In this document: piece after piece, positions 17,715 to 26,600 of the stretch
Position numbering within the stretch: position 1 is the stretch's first letter
Layout of the letters: each line of letters opens with the position of its first letter
Assembly: GCF_014697585.1 (NCBI RefSeq)
Contig: NZ_JACJSB010000022.1
Location: 1-64,000, forward strand
DNA: 64,000 nt
Direction: 5' to 3'
From: Dolichospermum sp. FACHB-1091
GTDB taxonomy: Bacteria > Cyanobacteriota > Cyanobacteriia > Cyanobacteriales > Nostocaceae
Position numbers and translations under genes: made by a program
The notes under the pieces: generated by a model
What the model saw: the letters and a program-made list of their open reading frames with translations, nothing else
Database searches by the model: none
What the model was told of the DNA's origin: nothing

Positions 17715-18515
17715 ATGAATAGACCAAAACAGATTTCTCAATGGCGGATAGTAGCTGCCTCTGTGTGTGGAACTAGTCACGCCAAAAACCAACAACTTTG
17801 TCAGGATGCTCACCATTGGCAACTATTAGCAAACAATGTATTGGTAATAGCAGTAGCAGACGGCGCTGGCTCTGCTAAACTAGGAAAAGTGGGATCAATG
17901 ATTGCCGTAGAAACCGCAATAGAATATCTTTCCCTCCAGGAGATAACCAGTGATACCCTTGCTAATGATGATTTTTTGCGTAATCTACTAACTAATACCA
18001 TCTTAGTCGCTCGCAAAGCCATAGAAACCGAGGCAGATGAGTGTAAGAACCAACCTCATGATTTAGCAACCACCTTAATTCTGATGATAGCTACACCTGA
18101 GATTGTGGCCGTGGCTCAAATAGGAGATGGTTTAGCCGTGGCCAAGAATGGCGCAGGTAAGCTGATGGCTTTAACCATGCCTAATAATGGTGAGTACATT
18201 AATGAAACTACTTTTTTGACATCTCCCCATGGCTTAGAGACCGTACAACTCAATTTATGGCGAGAGGAAATCACTAATGTTGGTGTTCTGACTGATGGAC
18301 TACAAATGCTGGCTTTGAATATGATTGTTGGTGATAGTGGTAATGTAACTGCCATACCTCACAAACCCTTCTTTATGCCTTTATTTGAATTTGTCCACAA
18401 TGCTGAGGATAAAATATTGGCGAAAGAGCAGCTACATCGGTTTTTAAGCTCCGAGAGGATTACCCAGCGGACCGATGACGATTTAACCTTAGTTCTGGCT
18501 GCATTGAAAGACTAA
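17715..18515 (+). CDS. PP2C-type protein phosphatase of the TerY triad
   Basis: 266 residues. Metal-binding acidic motifs of the PP2C fold are in order: VADGAGSAKLG (about residue 54), a central QIGDGLAVA, LTDGLQML and a C-terminal DDDLTLVLA. This matches the short PP2C_2 type that dephosphorylates Ser/Thr. It lies 60 bases after the vWA gene and 212 bases before the kinase gene, all on one strand. It probably reverses what the kinase does. There is no membrane segment. Confidence 0.9.
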   Translation: MNRPKQISQWRIVAASVCGTSHAKNQQLCQDAHHWQLLANNVLVIAVADGAGSAKLGKVGSMIAVETAIEYLSLQEITSDTLANDDFLRNLLTNTILVARKAIETEADECKNQPHDLATTLILMIATPEIVAVAQIGDGLAVAKNGAGKLMALTMPNNGEYINETTFLTSPHGLETVQLNLWREEITNVGVLTDGLQMLALNMIVGDSGNVTAIPHKPFFMPLFEFVHNAEDKILAKEQLHRFLSSERITQRTDDDLTLVLAALKD

Positions 18516-18586
18516 TAGGTTTTACTCCCTTCTCCTCTCCTTCGTCTCCTGGTAGAGTGTGCTGATTTCGTGATGTTAATTAACTC

Positions 18587-18709
18587 TAAGTAGGTGAACG
18601 GAAAAAAACCGACATAAGTAACGAAAAGTAAAGTTGCCCAAAACCTCTTCCCTGTTAAGAGTTAAGAGTTCCCTTGTCATAACGACAATTTTTAACGCCA
18701 ACCTACTTA
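18587..18709 (-). repeat. 123-bp TAAGTAGGTT element, inverted copy inside the triad
   Basis: Ends are TAAGTAGGT (18587) and ACCTACTTA (18709). Its reverse complement follows 51814-51936 throughout (GGCGTTAAAAATTGTCGTTA, then CAACTTTACT and TTCGTTACTT blocks), and both are 123 bp long. It separates the phosphatase gene from the kinase gene, ending 18 bases before the kinase start, so it may affect co-expression. Confidence 0.85.
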
Positions 18710-18727
18710 CATATTTTTAAATTTTCC

Positions 18728-20917
18728 ATGCAGGTACTACGTCGTCTTCCCAACCGAGAAATTCTCAAGCTCTCTGTCAGTGTGGGACATGGTGGTGAAG
18801 CTTGTATCTATGCAGTGCCATCAGATGAACATTTGGTAGCTAAAATCTATCATAAACCAACAATCCCTCATGGCGAAAAACTCCAGTCCATGCTTGCCAA
18901 TCCCCCCGTCAATCCTACAGCAAATTTAGGGCATATTTCCATCGCTTGGCCACGGGAATTGTTAGAAGCTGCAGATGGTAGTGGCAGGATTGTTGGCTTT
19001 ATCATGCCACGAATTAGGGGAATGCGGCCAATCATGGATTTTTACAATCCGGGGACTCGCCGACAACATTGCCCATTATTCAATTATCAGTATTTAATGC
19101 GGACTGCCCGCAATCTGGCCGCCGCCTTTGCCGCCTTGCACTCTAGCCAATACTGCATTGGTGATGTGAATGAGTCGAATATTCTGGTTAGTGATACCGC
19201 TTTGGTGACCTTGGTAGACACCGACTCCTTCCAGGTTCGAGAACCGGCGGGGAATCTTGTCTATCGTTGTGCCGTAGGGAAACCAGAATACACTCCTCCA
19301 GAATTACAGAATAAAACTTTTGCTGACCATGACCGGGAAATTTATCATGATTTATTTGGTTTGGCAGTGTTGATCTTCCAGTTGTTAATGGAAGGAACTC
19401 ACCCATTTTCCGGCATATTTCAAGGTGCTATAGAACCTCCGCCCTATCAAGGGAGAATTCTTGAGGGACATTTTACCTATAGTCAAAAGAAACAAGTACC
19501 ATACCTGCCAACACCTATTTCACCTCCCTGGAATTTGCTTCATCCCAGTCTGCGGGATTTATTCGTACGTTGTTTTGAAGATGGTCACGACAATCCCCAG
19601 TTGCGCCCTAATGCCCAAACCTGGTTGTCCGCTTTGACCTTGGCGGAAGAGAGTTTGGTCGCTTGTGCTGCTAATCCCCAACATCTCTATCATCATCATT
19701 TGCATAAATGTCCTTGGTGTGAACGGACCGAGGGATTAGGTGGAAGAGACCCGTTTCCTTCTCTAGCAGCAATTAGTCGTAATCAGCATCTCCAACCTCG
19801 TCCAAAATCTCAACGGCGCCATATTCCTAACCGACGAATTACCCAGCCAGCGAGACCAAATTATCCAATCGGTGGTTGGCGGCGGGGATTTAGTCCGCAT
19901 TTTTATCATTCTCCTTCTTCTAAAAAGTTAAACTCGAAAGTCTACAGTGGGATTCTGGGGGTTCTGGGGTTGGGTATTTTGGGTTATTTAGACCTAATGA
20001 TTAAATTTACTCGTCCTTTTGTTTCCCAAAATTCTTATACTCAACAAAGTTTGATATCTCAACAAAATAATCAAACTCTGGAACCGAAAAATCTCTCTTT
20101 TATAGATTACTATCGCCTTGGTGACACTGCTTATCAACGGCAAGATTATAAGGAGGCTGTTGTCAACTTTACCGAAGCTATCAAAAAGAATCCCCAAAAC
20201 GCTAAATGCTATGTAAATTTGGGTAATGCCCGCTATAATTTAAATGATTATGAAGGTGCATTGGCAAACTATAACCAAGCCTTAAAGATAAACCGTCAAG
20301 AAGTTAAGGCCTATGTAAATCGTGGGAATGCCTATTATATGATGGCCGACTATAGTACGGATCCCGAGAAAGAATATAAACAGGCGATCGCCGATTTTAC
20401 TACTGCTATTAATATAGATAAAAATGATGTTGAAGCTTATATCAGAAGGGGAATTGTCAGATTTGAAATTACCAAATACATTAATAATTCTCTTCAGGAA
20501 TATCAGAAATCAATTGCCGATTTTACCGAAGCAATTAAACTCAATTCATCCAAGGTAGAAGCTTACTTTCAACGGGGTCTAGTTCGTTATCAAATTGCTC
20601 AATATAGCAGTAATTATGTGGCAGAATATAAACGAGCGATCGCTGATTTTACAGAAGCATTAAAAATAAATCCCCGATTGGCCAAAGTTTATCTCAAACG
20701 CGGTATGGCTTACTACGAACTGGCACAATATAGGGAAAATGGATATGATAAAAAGCATGTCCAAGCAGTTGCAGATTTACAAAAAGCCGCAAAAGTTTCC
20801 CTGGAGAGGGATGATATGGATAATTATCAACAGGCATTGAGCAGCATTTGTATTGTTGTAGCTGACAAATGTGACAGTTTATTACCTAAATCAACTCTAG
20901 TGAGGCAAAATAATTGA
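18728..20917 (+). CDS. Protein kinase-like protein with membrane segment and TPR repeats (TerY triad)
   Basis: 729 residues. The kinase fold spans about 10-300: glycine loop VGHGGEACIY, K39 (VAKIY), catalytic loop GDVNESN with D146, and a DTDSF motif (D164) in place of DFG. These substitutions are those of the kinase found with TerY-type vWA and PP2C proteins. A CPWC pair near residue 336, after a His-rich stretch, looks like half of the zinc ribbon that follows this kinase in the family. A membrane helix lies at about 403-423, and four or five TPR repeats fill 455-700. So a cytoplasmic kinase is tied to the membrane and a TPR docking domain lies beyond the membrane segment. Confidence 0.88.
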   Translation: MQVLRRLPNREILKLSVSVGHGGEACIYAVPSDEHLVAKIYHKPTIPHGEKLQSMLANPPVNPTANLGHISIAWPRELLEAADGSGRIVGFIMPRIRGMRPIMDFYNPGTRRQHCPLFNYQYLMRTARNLAAAFAALHSSQYCIGDVNESNILVSDTALVTLVDTDSFQVREPAGNLVYRCAVGKPEYTPPELQNKTFADHDREIYHDLFGLAVLIFQLLMEGTHPFSGIFQGAIEPPPYQGRILEGHFTYSQKKQVPYLPTPISPPWNLLHPSLRDLFVRCFEDGHDNPQLRPNAQTWLSALTLAEESLVACAANPQHLYHHHLHKCPWCERTEGLGGRDPFPSLAAISRNQHLQPRPKSQRRHIPNRRITQPARPNYPIGGWRRGFSPHFYHSPSSKKLNSKVYSGILGVLGLGILGYLDLMIKFTRPFVSQNSYTQQSLISQQNNQTLEPKNLSFIDYYRLGDTAYQRQDYKEAVVNFTEAIKKNPQNAKCYVNLGNARYNLNDYEGALANYNQALKINRQEVKAYVNRGNAYYMMADYSTDPEKEYKQAIADFTTAINIDKNDVEAYIRRGIVRFEITKYINNSLQEYQKSIADFTEAIKLNSSKVEAYFQRGLVRYQIAQYSSNYVAEYKRAIADFTEALKINPRLAKVYLKRGMAYYELAQYRENGYDKKHVQAVADLQKAAKVSLERDDMDNYQQALSSICIVVADKCDSLLPKSTLVRQNN

Positions 20918-20958
20918 TATACAGGATTCCTATTTGATTTTTGAATGTTGATAGTTTT

Positions 20959-20990
20959 AGATCCCCGACTTATCTAAGAAGTTGGGGATA
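20959..20990. repeat. ATCCCCGACTTCTT palindrome, copy 2
   Basis: AGATCCCCGACTTATCTAAG then AAGTTGGGGATA. It follows the kinase stop by about 40 bases. The rest of the 298-bp gap before rfbF shows no gene; the promoter of the polysaccharide cluster probably lies there. Confidence 0.75.
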
Positions 20991-21215
20991 TTGTTGTTGA
21001 GAAATTATTGAGGATTCCTACTATAAAGATTTTACAGATAAAATATGTTAATTTACTTATTCTTCATCATTTTCTAGAAATTTACGGTTAAATTATGTTT
21101 ATCTACCTAACAAAGAGAAAGAAATAATTATTTAGTTTCTCTCATATCATACTGCATTCTCTTCATCTCAAATTTGTGAAATTAGAAACCATTAGCAAAT
21201 CTTTCAAGCAATTAT

Positions 21216-21989
21216 ATGAAAGCAGTGATTTTAGCGGGAGGTTTGGGTACAAGGTTAAGCGAAGAAACCAGTATCAGACCCAAGCCCATGGTTGAAGTTG
21301 GTGGTAAGCCAATTCTCTGGCACATTATGAAGATTTATTCTGCTCACGGTATTAACGATTTCATCATTTGTTGCGGCTACAAAGGGTACATTATTAAAGA
21401 ATATTTTGCCAACTATTTCTTACATATGTCAGACGTGACATTTGATATGCGATTTAATCAAATGAATGTTCATTCTGGATATGCTGAACCTTGGCGCGTC
21501 ACCTTAGTAAATACAGGTGATCATACAATGACAGGTGGACGTTTAAAACAAGTTCGTGAACATATTGGTAATGAAACCTTTTGTTTTACCTATGGTGATG
21601 GTGTAAGTAATATCAATATTACAGAATTAATTAAATTCCATCAAGAACAAAAAACCTTAGCAACACTCAGCGCAGTGCAACCAGCAGGAAGATTTGGAGC
21701 AATTTCTCTAGGACAAGAACAAACTAAAATAACTAGTTTTAAAGAGAAACCTGAAGGTGATGGTGCTTGGATTAATGGTGGTTATTTTGTTCTAGAACCA
21801 CAAGTAATTGATTTTATTGCTGATACCTCAACTGTGTGGGAGAAAGAACCATTAGAGAAGTTAGCTGATTTAGAACAATTATCGGCTTATAAACACCATG
21901 GTTTTTGGCAACCAATGGACACATTAAGAGATAAAAACTATCTAGAGGATCTCTGGAAAAGTGGTAAAGCTCCTTGGCAAGTTTGGTAA
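21216..21989 (+). CDS. rfbF: Glucose-1-phosphate cytidylyltransferase
   Basis: Makes CDP-glucose from CTP and glucose-1-phosphate; 257 residues, as usual. The nucleotidyl-transferase signature [19 protein letters not shown] is at residues 7-25, with TYGDGVSNI (metal-binding Asp) and [13 protein letters not shown] further on. In O-antigen clusters it is followed by CDP-glucose 4,6-dehydratase (rfbG); here no typical rfbG follows, although the SDR gene at 23377 could take that place. It is the first gene of a cluster matching the HEP island of Anabaena PCC 7120, which also starts with this enzyme. Confidence 0.95.
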   Translation: MKAVILAGGLGTRLSEETSIRPKPMVEVGGKPILWHIMKIYSAHGINDFIICCGYKGYIIKEYFANYFLHMSDVTFDMRFNQMNVHSGYAEPWRVTLVNTGDHTMTGGRLKQVREHIGNETFCFTYGDGVSNINITELIKFHQEQKTLATLSAVQPAGRFGAISLGQEQTKITSFKEKPEGDGAWINGGYFVLEPQVIDFIADTSTVWEKEPLEKLADLEQLSAYKHHGFWQPMDTLRDKNYLEDLWKSGKAPWQVW

Positions 21990-22033
21990 TAGTAATTTGA
22001 GATTTTAGATATTGGATTAGGGAAAGATTACTA

Positions 22034-23245
22034 ATGTATGATTTTGCGATTATTGGTGGGGGAATAGTTGGACTTTCCACCGCAATGGCTTTAGGAGAGC
22101 GTTATCCCCATGGGAAAATATTAGTAGTAGAAAAAGAGAATCAATGGGCATTTCATCAAACTGGTAATAATAGCGGTGTAATTCATTCTGGTATTTACTA
22201 TAAACCGGGAAGTTTTAAAGCTAAATTTTCCCGTGATGGTAGCCGTTCTATGGTAGAATTTTGCCAGAAATATGGCATTGATCATGAAGTTTGTGGTAAG
22301 GTGATTGTGGCTAGTAATGAAGAAGAATTACCACGCTTAGAAAATCTCTACAAACGCGGTTTAGAAAACGGTATTCCTGTTAAAAGAATTAGCCCAGAAG
22401 AAGTTAAAGAAATTGAGCCTCATGTTAGTTGTATTGGTGGAGTTCAGGTACTTAGTACAGGAATTGTTAACTACAAACAAGTTTGTTTAAAATATGCCGA
22501 ATTAATTAGAAATCAAGGGGGAGATTTACGTCTCAATACCCAAGTTTTAAAAATTGTCCGCAGGGGAAAAAATCAGATATTAGAAACTAACAGTGGCAGT
22601 TTTGAAACTCGATTTATAATTAATTGTGCCGGATTGCATAGCGATCGCATGGCAAAATTAGGTAAGGCGAACCCCGAAGCCAAGATCGTTCCCTTTCGCG
22701 GCGAATATTACGAACTAACCCCCGAAAAACGCTACTTGGTGAAAACTCTCATTTATCCAGTTCCTAACCCTGATTTTCCCTTTCTTGGCGTGCATTTCAC
22801 CCGCATGATTGATAACAGCGTTCATGCAGGACCAAATGCAGTTTTGAGTTTGAAACGTGAAGGTTATAAAAAAACCGATTTTGACCTTCGAGATTTTGCC
22901 GAAGTTATCACTTATTCTGGGTTTTGGAAACTAGCAGCAAAACACGCTGATGAGGGAATTAAGGAAATAATTCGTTCTTTTAGTAAAGCAGCTTTTGTGA
23001 AAAGTTTGCAAAAACTAATTCCCGAAGTGCAAGCAGCAGATATAATTCCTACCCATGCAGGAGTTCGCGCACAAGCATTAATGAATAACGGTTCTCTGGT
23101 AGATGACTTTTTAATCATTAACGGTGACAATTCCATTCATGTTTGTAATGCACCTTCACCCGCTGCAACTTCTTCCTTGGAAATTGGGAAAGCTATAGTT
23201 AAGCAAATACCAGAACCAACACATTTACACAGTTTAGTAAGTTAG
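22034..23245 (+). CDS. lhgO: L-2-hydroxyglutarate oxidase
   Basis: FAD enzyme of the DAO family, 403 residues, that oxidises L-2-hydroxyglutarate to 2-oxoglutarate and feeds electrons to the quinone pool. It has the dinucleotide motif IIGGGIVGLSTAMAL (residues 6-20), the NNSGVIHSGIYY segment specific to LhgO, INCAGLHSDRMA, and THAGVRAQA near the C-terminus. It lies 44 bases after rfbF and appears to belong to the same transcript, which is odd for a glycan cluster. The stop codon's last base is the first base of a 65-bp inverted repeat. Confidence 0.9.
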   Translation: MYDFAIIGGGIVGLSTAMALGERYPHGKILVVEKENQWAFHQTGNNSGVIHSGIYYKPGSFKAKFSRDGSRSMVEFCQKYGIDHEVCGKVIVASNEEELPRLENLYKRGLENGIPVKRISPEEVKEIEPHVSCIGGVQVLSTGIVNYKQVCLKYAELIRNQGGDLRLNTQVLKIVRRGKNQILETNSGSFETRFIINCAGLHSDRMAKLGKANPEAKIVPFRGEYYELTPEKRYLVKTLIYPVPNPDFPFLGVHFTRMIDNSVHAGPNAVLSLKREGYKKTDFDLRDFAEVITYSGFWKLAAKHADEGIKEIIRSFSKAAFVKSLQKLIPEVQAADIIPTHAGVRAQALMNNGSLVDDFLIINGDNSIHVCNAPSPAATSSLEIGKAIVKQIPEPTHLHSLVS

Positions 23246-23309
23246 TAGGGTGCGTCAGATACTAAAAATCGCCTAACTTTACTAACAAATCAAGTCTGAC
23301 GCACCCTAC
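23245..23309. repeat. 65-bp inverted-repeat element
   Basis: Perfect 15-bp terminal inverted repeats GTAGGGTGCGTCAGA (23245-23259) and TCTGACGCACCCTAC (23295-23309) enclose 35 bp. This GTAGGGTGCGTCAGA unit is a familiar dispersed repeat of Nostocales. It abuts the lhgO stop codon and could fold into a stable hairpin in the mRNA. Confidence 0.85.
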
Positions 23310-23376
23310 AAAAGAATTTTATCAGCGGACTCTTCAAGAAACAAGTTAATTCCACACATCAAAAGTTTTAACAATC

Positions 23377-24414
23377 ATGAAAATTTTAGTAACTGGAACA
23401 GAAGGTTATCTTGGTTCTTTATTACCTTCTTTATTAATGCAAAAAGGACATGAAGTTATTGGTGTTGATACTGGTTTTTATAAAGTTGGTTGGCTATATA
23501 ACGGAACTAACCTAACAGCTAAAACCCTAAATAAAGATATTCGTGATATTAATCCCGAAGATTTAGAAGGGGTAGAAGCCATTGTTCACATGGCAGAATT
23601 ATCTAACGATCCTACTGGACAGTTATCCCCCACTATTACTTATGATATTAATCATTTAGGTTCGGTTCGTCTAGCTAATTTGGCAAAATCAGTTGGTGTT
23701 CGTCGTTTTGTTTATATGTCTTCTTGTAGCGTTTATGGTGTAGCTAGTGAAGGTGATATTACAGAAGAATCACCAGTTAATCCGCAAACAGCTTACGCAG
23801 AATGTAAAACATTAGTAGAAAGAGACGTTCAACCATTAGCTGATGATGATTTTTCGCCTACTTTCATGCGGAATGCTACTGCTTTTGGTGCTTCCCCCAG
23901 AATGCGATTTGATATAGTTTTAAACAACTTAGCCGGGTTAGCTTGGACTACAAAAGAAATTAAAATGACCAGTGACGGCACACCTTGGCGGCCATTAGTT
24001 CACGCTTTAGATATTTGTAAAGCCATTGTTTGTACCTTGGAAGCACCAAGAGACATTATTCATAATCAAATCTTTAACGTTGGTGATACAGCGAATAATT
24101 ATCGAGTTAAAGAAATAGCAGAAATAGTTGCTGATGTTTTCCCTGGTTGTCAATTATCTTTTGGTAATAATGGTGCAGATAATCGCAGCTATCGAGTTTG
24201 TTTTGAGAAGATTAACAGTATTTTACCAGGATTTAAATGTGATTGGAATGCTCAACTTGGGGCTGAACAACTATTTAATTTGTTCAAACAAATTGACATG
24301 ACAGAAGATACATTTTTATTTAGAGGTTTTACAAGATTAAAGCAATTAGAATATCTGATTCGCACAGAACAAATTGATCGGGATTTTTTCTGGAATAAAC
24401 AGGAAAATTATTAA
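23377..24414 (+). CDS. NAD-dependent epimerase/dehydratase (extended SDR)
   Basis: 345 residues of the nucleotide-sugar-modifying SDR family. NAD-binding GTEGYLG at residues 7-13, catalytic serine in YMSSCSVYG and YAECK supplying the Tyr-x-x-x-Lys pair (about residues 146-150), and the substrate-binding MRNATAFGASPRMR. It may act on a CDP- or GDP-sugar made by the neighbours; the exact reaction is not readable from the sequence. It corresponds in type to the epimerase gene near the start of the Anabaena PCC 7120 HEP island. Confidence 0.88.
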   Translation: MKILVTGTEGYLGSLLPSLLMQKGHEVIGVDTGFYKVGWLYNGTNLTAKTLNKDIRDINPEDLEGVEAIVHMAELSNDPTGQLSPTITYDINHLGSVRLANLAKSVGVRRFVYMSSCSVYGVASEGDITEESPVNPQTAYAECKTLVERDVQPLADDDFSPTFMRNATAFGASPRMRFDIVLNNLAGLAWTTKEIKMTSDGTPWRPLVHALDICKAIVCTLEAPRDIIHNQIFNVGDTANNYRVKEIAEIVADVFPGCQLSFGNNGADNRSYRVCFEKINSILPGFKCDWNAQLGAEQLFNLFKQIDMTEDTFLFRGFTRLKQLEYLIRTEQIDRDFFWNKQENY

Positions 24415-24430
24415 TTTATTCCGAAAATAT

Positions 24431-24509
24431 TGTAGGTTGGTTTGAGCGACAGCAAAACCCAACACGATTAATAATTTTCTTGAGTTTCCTTGAGTCAACC
24501 CAACCTACA
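24431..24509. repeat. 79-bp TGTAGGTTGG inverted-repeat element
   Basis: TGTAGGTTGG (24431-24440) and CCAACCTACA (24500-24509) are perfect terminal inverted repeats around AGCAAAACCCAACAC-type sequence, a well-known dispersed repeat in filamentous cyanobacteria. It lies between two cluster genes and overlaps an upstream extension of the next reading frame, which argues for the later start at 24555. Confidence 0.8.
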
Positions 24510-24554
24510 TTTCTTATATACCAGGCTATTTTCTCATATCGGTATTACCATATC

Positions 24555-25523
24555 ATGCAAAAACTACTTACCATTGCCATTCCTACCTACAATCGTGCTG
24601 CATTGCTAGATAAACAACTAGCTTGGTTAGCAACAGCAATTAAAGGTTTTGAATCAGAATGTGAAATTATTATTTCTGATAATTGCTCAACAGATAATAC
24701 ACCAGGAACTGTAAAAAAATGGCAATCTACCTTTAATAATACTGTATTTATAGCGAATAGAAATCGGGAAAATATAGGATTAATGCCAAATATTGTTTTT
24801 TGTCTTCAGGCTGCTGGTAGTAAATATGTTTGGACTGTAGGTGATGATGATCCAATTCAAGAAAGAACTCTGGCTTATGTAATAACTAAACTTAAACAAA
24901 ATCAGAGTTTAAATTTAATGTTTCTCAACTGTTGTGGACGAGATAAAAACACAAATAAAGTTTTGGTAAAACACTGGTTTACTAGTGATAGTGATGAAAT
25001 TATTGCTGACAGTAAACCTGTATTTCAAAGGTATTTACAGAATAGTTTTGGTGGGGTACTGTTCATGACAGCTACCATTTATAAAACTGAACTTGTACAG
25101 CAAGCTTTACAAAACTGGGCTACTTCTTATAAAAATTTAGCATCTCAAGCCTATTGGACTGGATTTTGTGCTGCTCATGGAAATATCATTGTTACTCAAG
25201 ATAATTATTTGGAATGTACAATGCACGCTAGTTCCTTAGAAGAAAATCCTCGTTGGTCATTAATGATGCGATATGTGTACATCCCAGAAATTTATCTAAA
25301 ATTGTTAAGTTTAGGATATTCTTCTAAATTTTGTCAACGGATGATTCTAGAAAATATTTTCAAACTTAGTGATTGGAAAATATTATTCGGCGCTTTGAAA
25401 AGGTGGCCGATTTTAGCCACAAATATTATAATTACCTACTTGCAATTGATAGTAAAATTCATCTACAAACTGAATTTTAGTCCCAAAAAATCAGAAATAA
25501 ATATCTCACACCTAAGCAATTAA
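24555..25523 (+). CDS. Glycosyltransferase family 2 (first of tandem pair)
   Basis: GT-A fold transferase that adds one sugar from a nucleotide-sugar donor at the cytoplasmic membrane. From the ATG at 24555 it has 322 residues and begins MQKLLTIAIPTYNRAALLDK, the normal GT2 start; the frame is open 25 codons further upstream, but that part lies in a repeat. DNCSTDN and VGDDDP (the metal-binding acidic motif, about residue 93) are present. It is a clear paralogue of the next gene (shared TIAIPTYNRA, GDDDPIQER). A hydrophobic C-terminal stretch may be membrane-associated. Confidence 0.9.
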   Translation: MQKLLTIAIPTYNRAALLDKQLAWLATAIKGFESECEIIISDNCSTDNTPGTVKKWQSTFNNTVFIANRNRENIGLMPNIVFCLQAAGSKYVWTVGDDDPIQERTLAYVITKLKQNQSLNLMFLNCCGRDKNTNKVLVKHWFTSDSDEIIADSKPVFQRYLQNSFGGVLFMTATIYKTELVQQALQNWATSYKNLASQAYWTGFCAAHGNIIVTQDNYLECTMHASSLEENPRWSLMMRYVYIPEIYLKLLSLGYSSKFCQRMILENIFKLSDWKILFGALKRWPILATNIIITYLQLIVKFIYKLNFSPKKSEINISHLSN

Positions 25524-25580
25524 ATAAAATATCAAATCCACCTTAATAAACATTCTCAAATATTTTTTGTATCAAAGACT

Positions 25581-26594
25581 ATGAACAAATTACTAACTAT
25601 TGCCATTCCTACTTACAATCGAGCCGAGTTATTAGATAAACAATTAACTTGGTTGTCCAAAGCTATTAAAGGATTTGAAACAGAGTGTGAAATTTTAGTT
25701 TCTGATAACTGTTCTACAGATCATACTCAATCTATTATTAGTAAATGGCAAAATATCCTCAAAAACATCACATTCAAATCAAATAAAAATCCTGAAAACA
25801 TAGGCGTAATGCGAAATATTTTTCATTGCCTAAGTGCTGCCACAACCAAATATGTGTGGACAATTGGTGATGATGATCCAATTCAGGAAAGAGCAGTTAC
25901 TTATGTGATGGAGAAAATTAAAAATATTGATAATTTATCATTATTGTTTTTGAATTTTTCTGGTCGAAATCAAATTACTGGTGAAGCAGTACATCCACCA
26001 AAAATAGTTGGTAATCGCTGGTTTGATGCCGATACAGAAGATGGTAAAGGTGATGGTAAAGCAATATTTGAACATTGTTTTAGTAAAAGTGTAGGAGCAG
26101 TAATTTTTCTAACTGCTACAGTATATCGCGCTGATTTAATTAAACGCGCCCTAGAAATTTGGCCAACTGCTAGTAATAATTGGATATCTCTAGCATATTT
26201 AGCCGGCTATTGTGCTGCTAATGGCAAAGTAATTGTGACTAAAGATATCTATTTAGAATGTATTGTGGGTGTTAGTTATTGGCAAAAACAACCAAAGTCT
26301 GCACTTTTAATGCAATACCAACATATACCCGAAGTTATTTTAAAACTTCAGCAAGTTGGCTATTCTAAAGCATATTGTTGTCGGATGCTTTTACAAAACT
26401 ACCATGAAGTAGACTTGAAAGTTTTTTTAGGAGCAATGAGAAGATGGCCTGTATCAGCTATTAAGACAGTAGTTCCTTTTTTGGCTTTAGCTAGTGTAGC
26501 TGCATTGGAATTAATACCCATGAGAGAATTTAAAGTAGCGGAAGCAGAACTGGAGAGAACAACGACTTTAGAAGTCAGAAGCAATAGAGGATAA
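25581..26594 (+). CDS. Glycosyltransferase family 2 (second of tandem pair)
   Basis: 337 residues. LLTIAIPTYNRAELLDKQL at the start and IGDDDPIQERAV carry the donor and metal sites. It matches the previous gene nearly end to end, so the two arose by tandem duplication and later divergence, perhaps to use different acceptors. The C-terminus (KTVVPFLALASVAALELIP) is hydrophobic. The next gene starts 6 bases beyond its stop, so they are translated from one message. Confidence 0.9.
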   Translation: MNKLLTIAIPTYNRAELLDKQLTWLSKAIKGFETECEILVSDNCSTDHTQSIISKWQNILKNITFKSNKNPENIGVMRNIFHCLSAATTKYVWTIGDDDPIQERAVTYVMEKIKNIDNLSLLFLNFSGRNQITGEAVHPPKIVGNRWFDADTEDGKGDGKAIFEHCFSKSVGAVIFLTATVYRADLIKRALEIWPTASNNWISLAYLAGYCAANGKVIVTKDIYLECIVGVSYWQKQPKSALLMQYQHIPEVILKLQQVGYSKAYCCRMLLQNYHEVDLKVFLGAMRRWPVSAIKTVVPFLALASVAALELIPMREFKVAEAELERTTTLEVRSNRG

Positions 26595-26600
26595 AGATTA

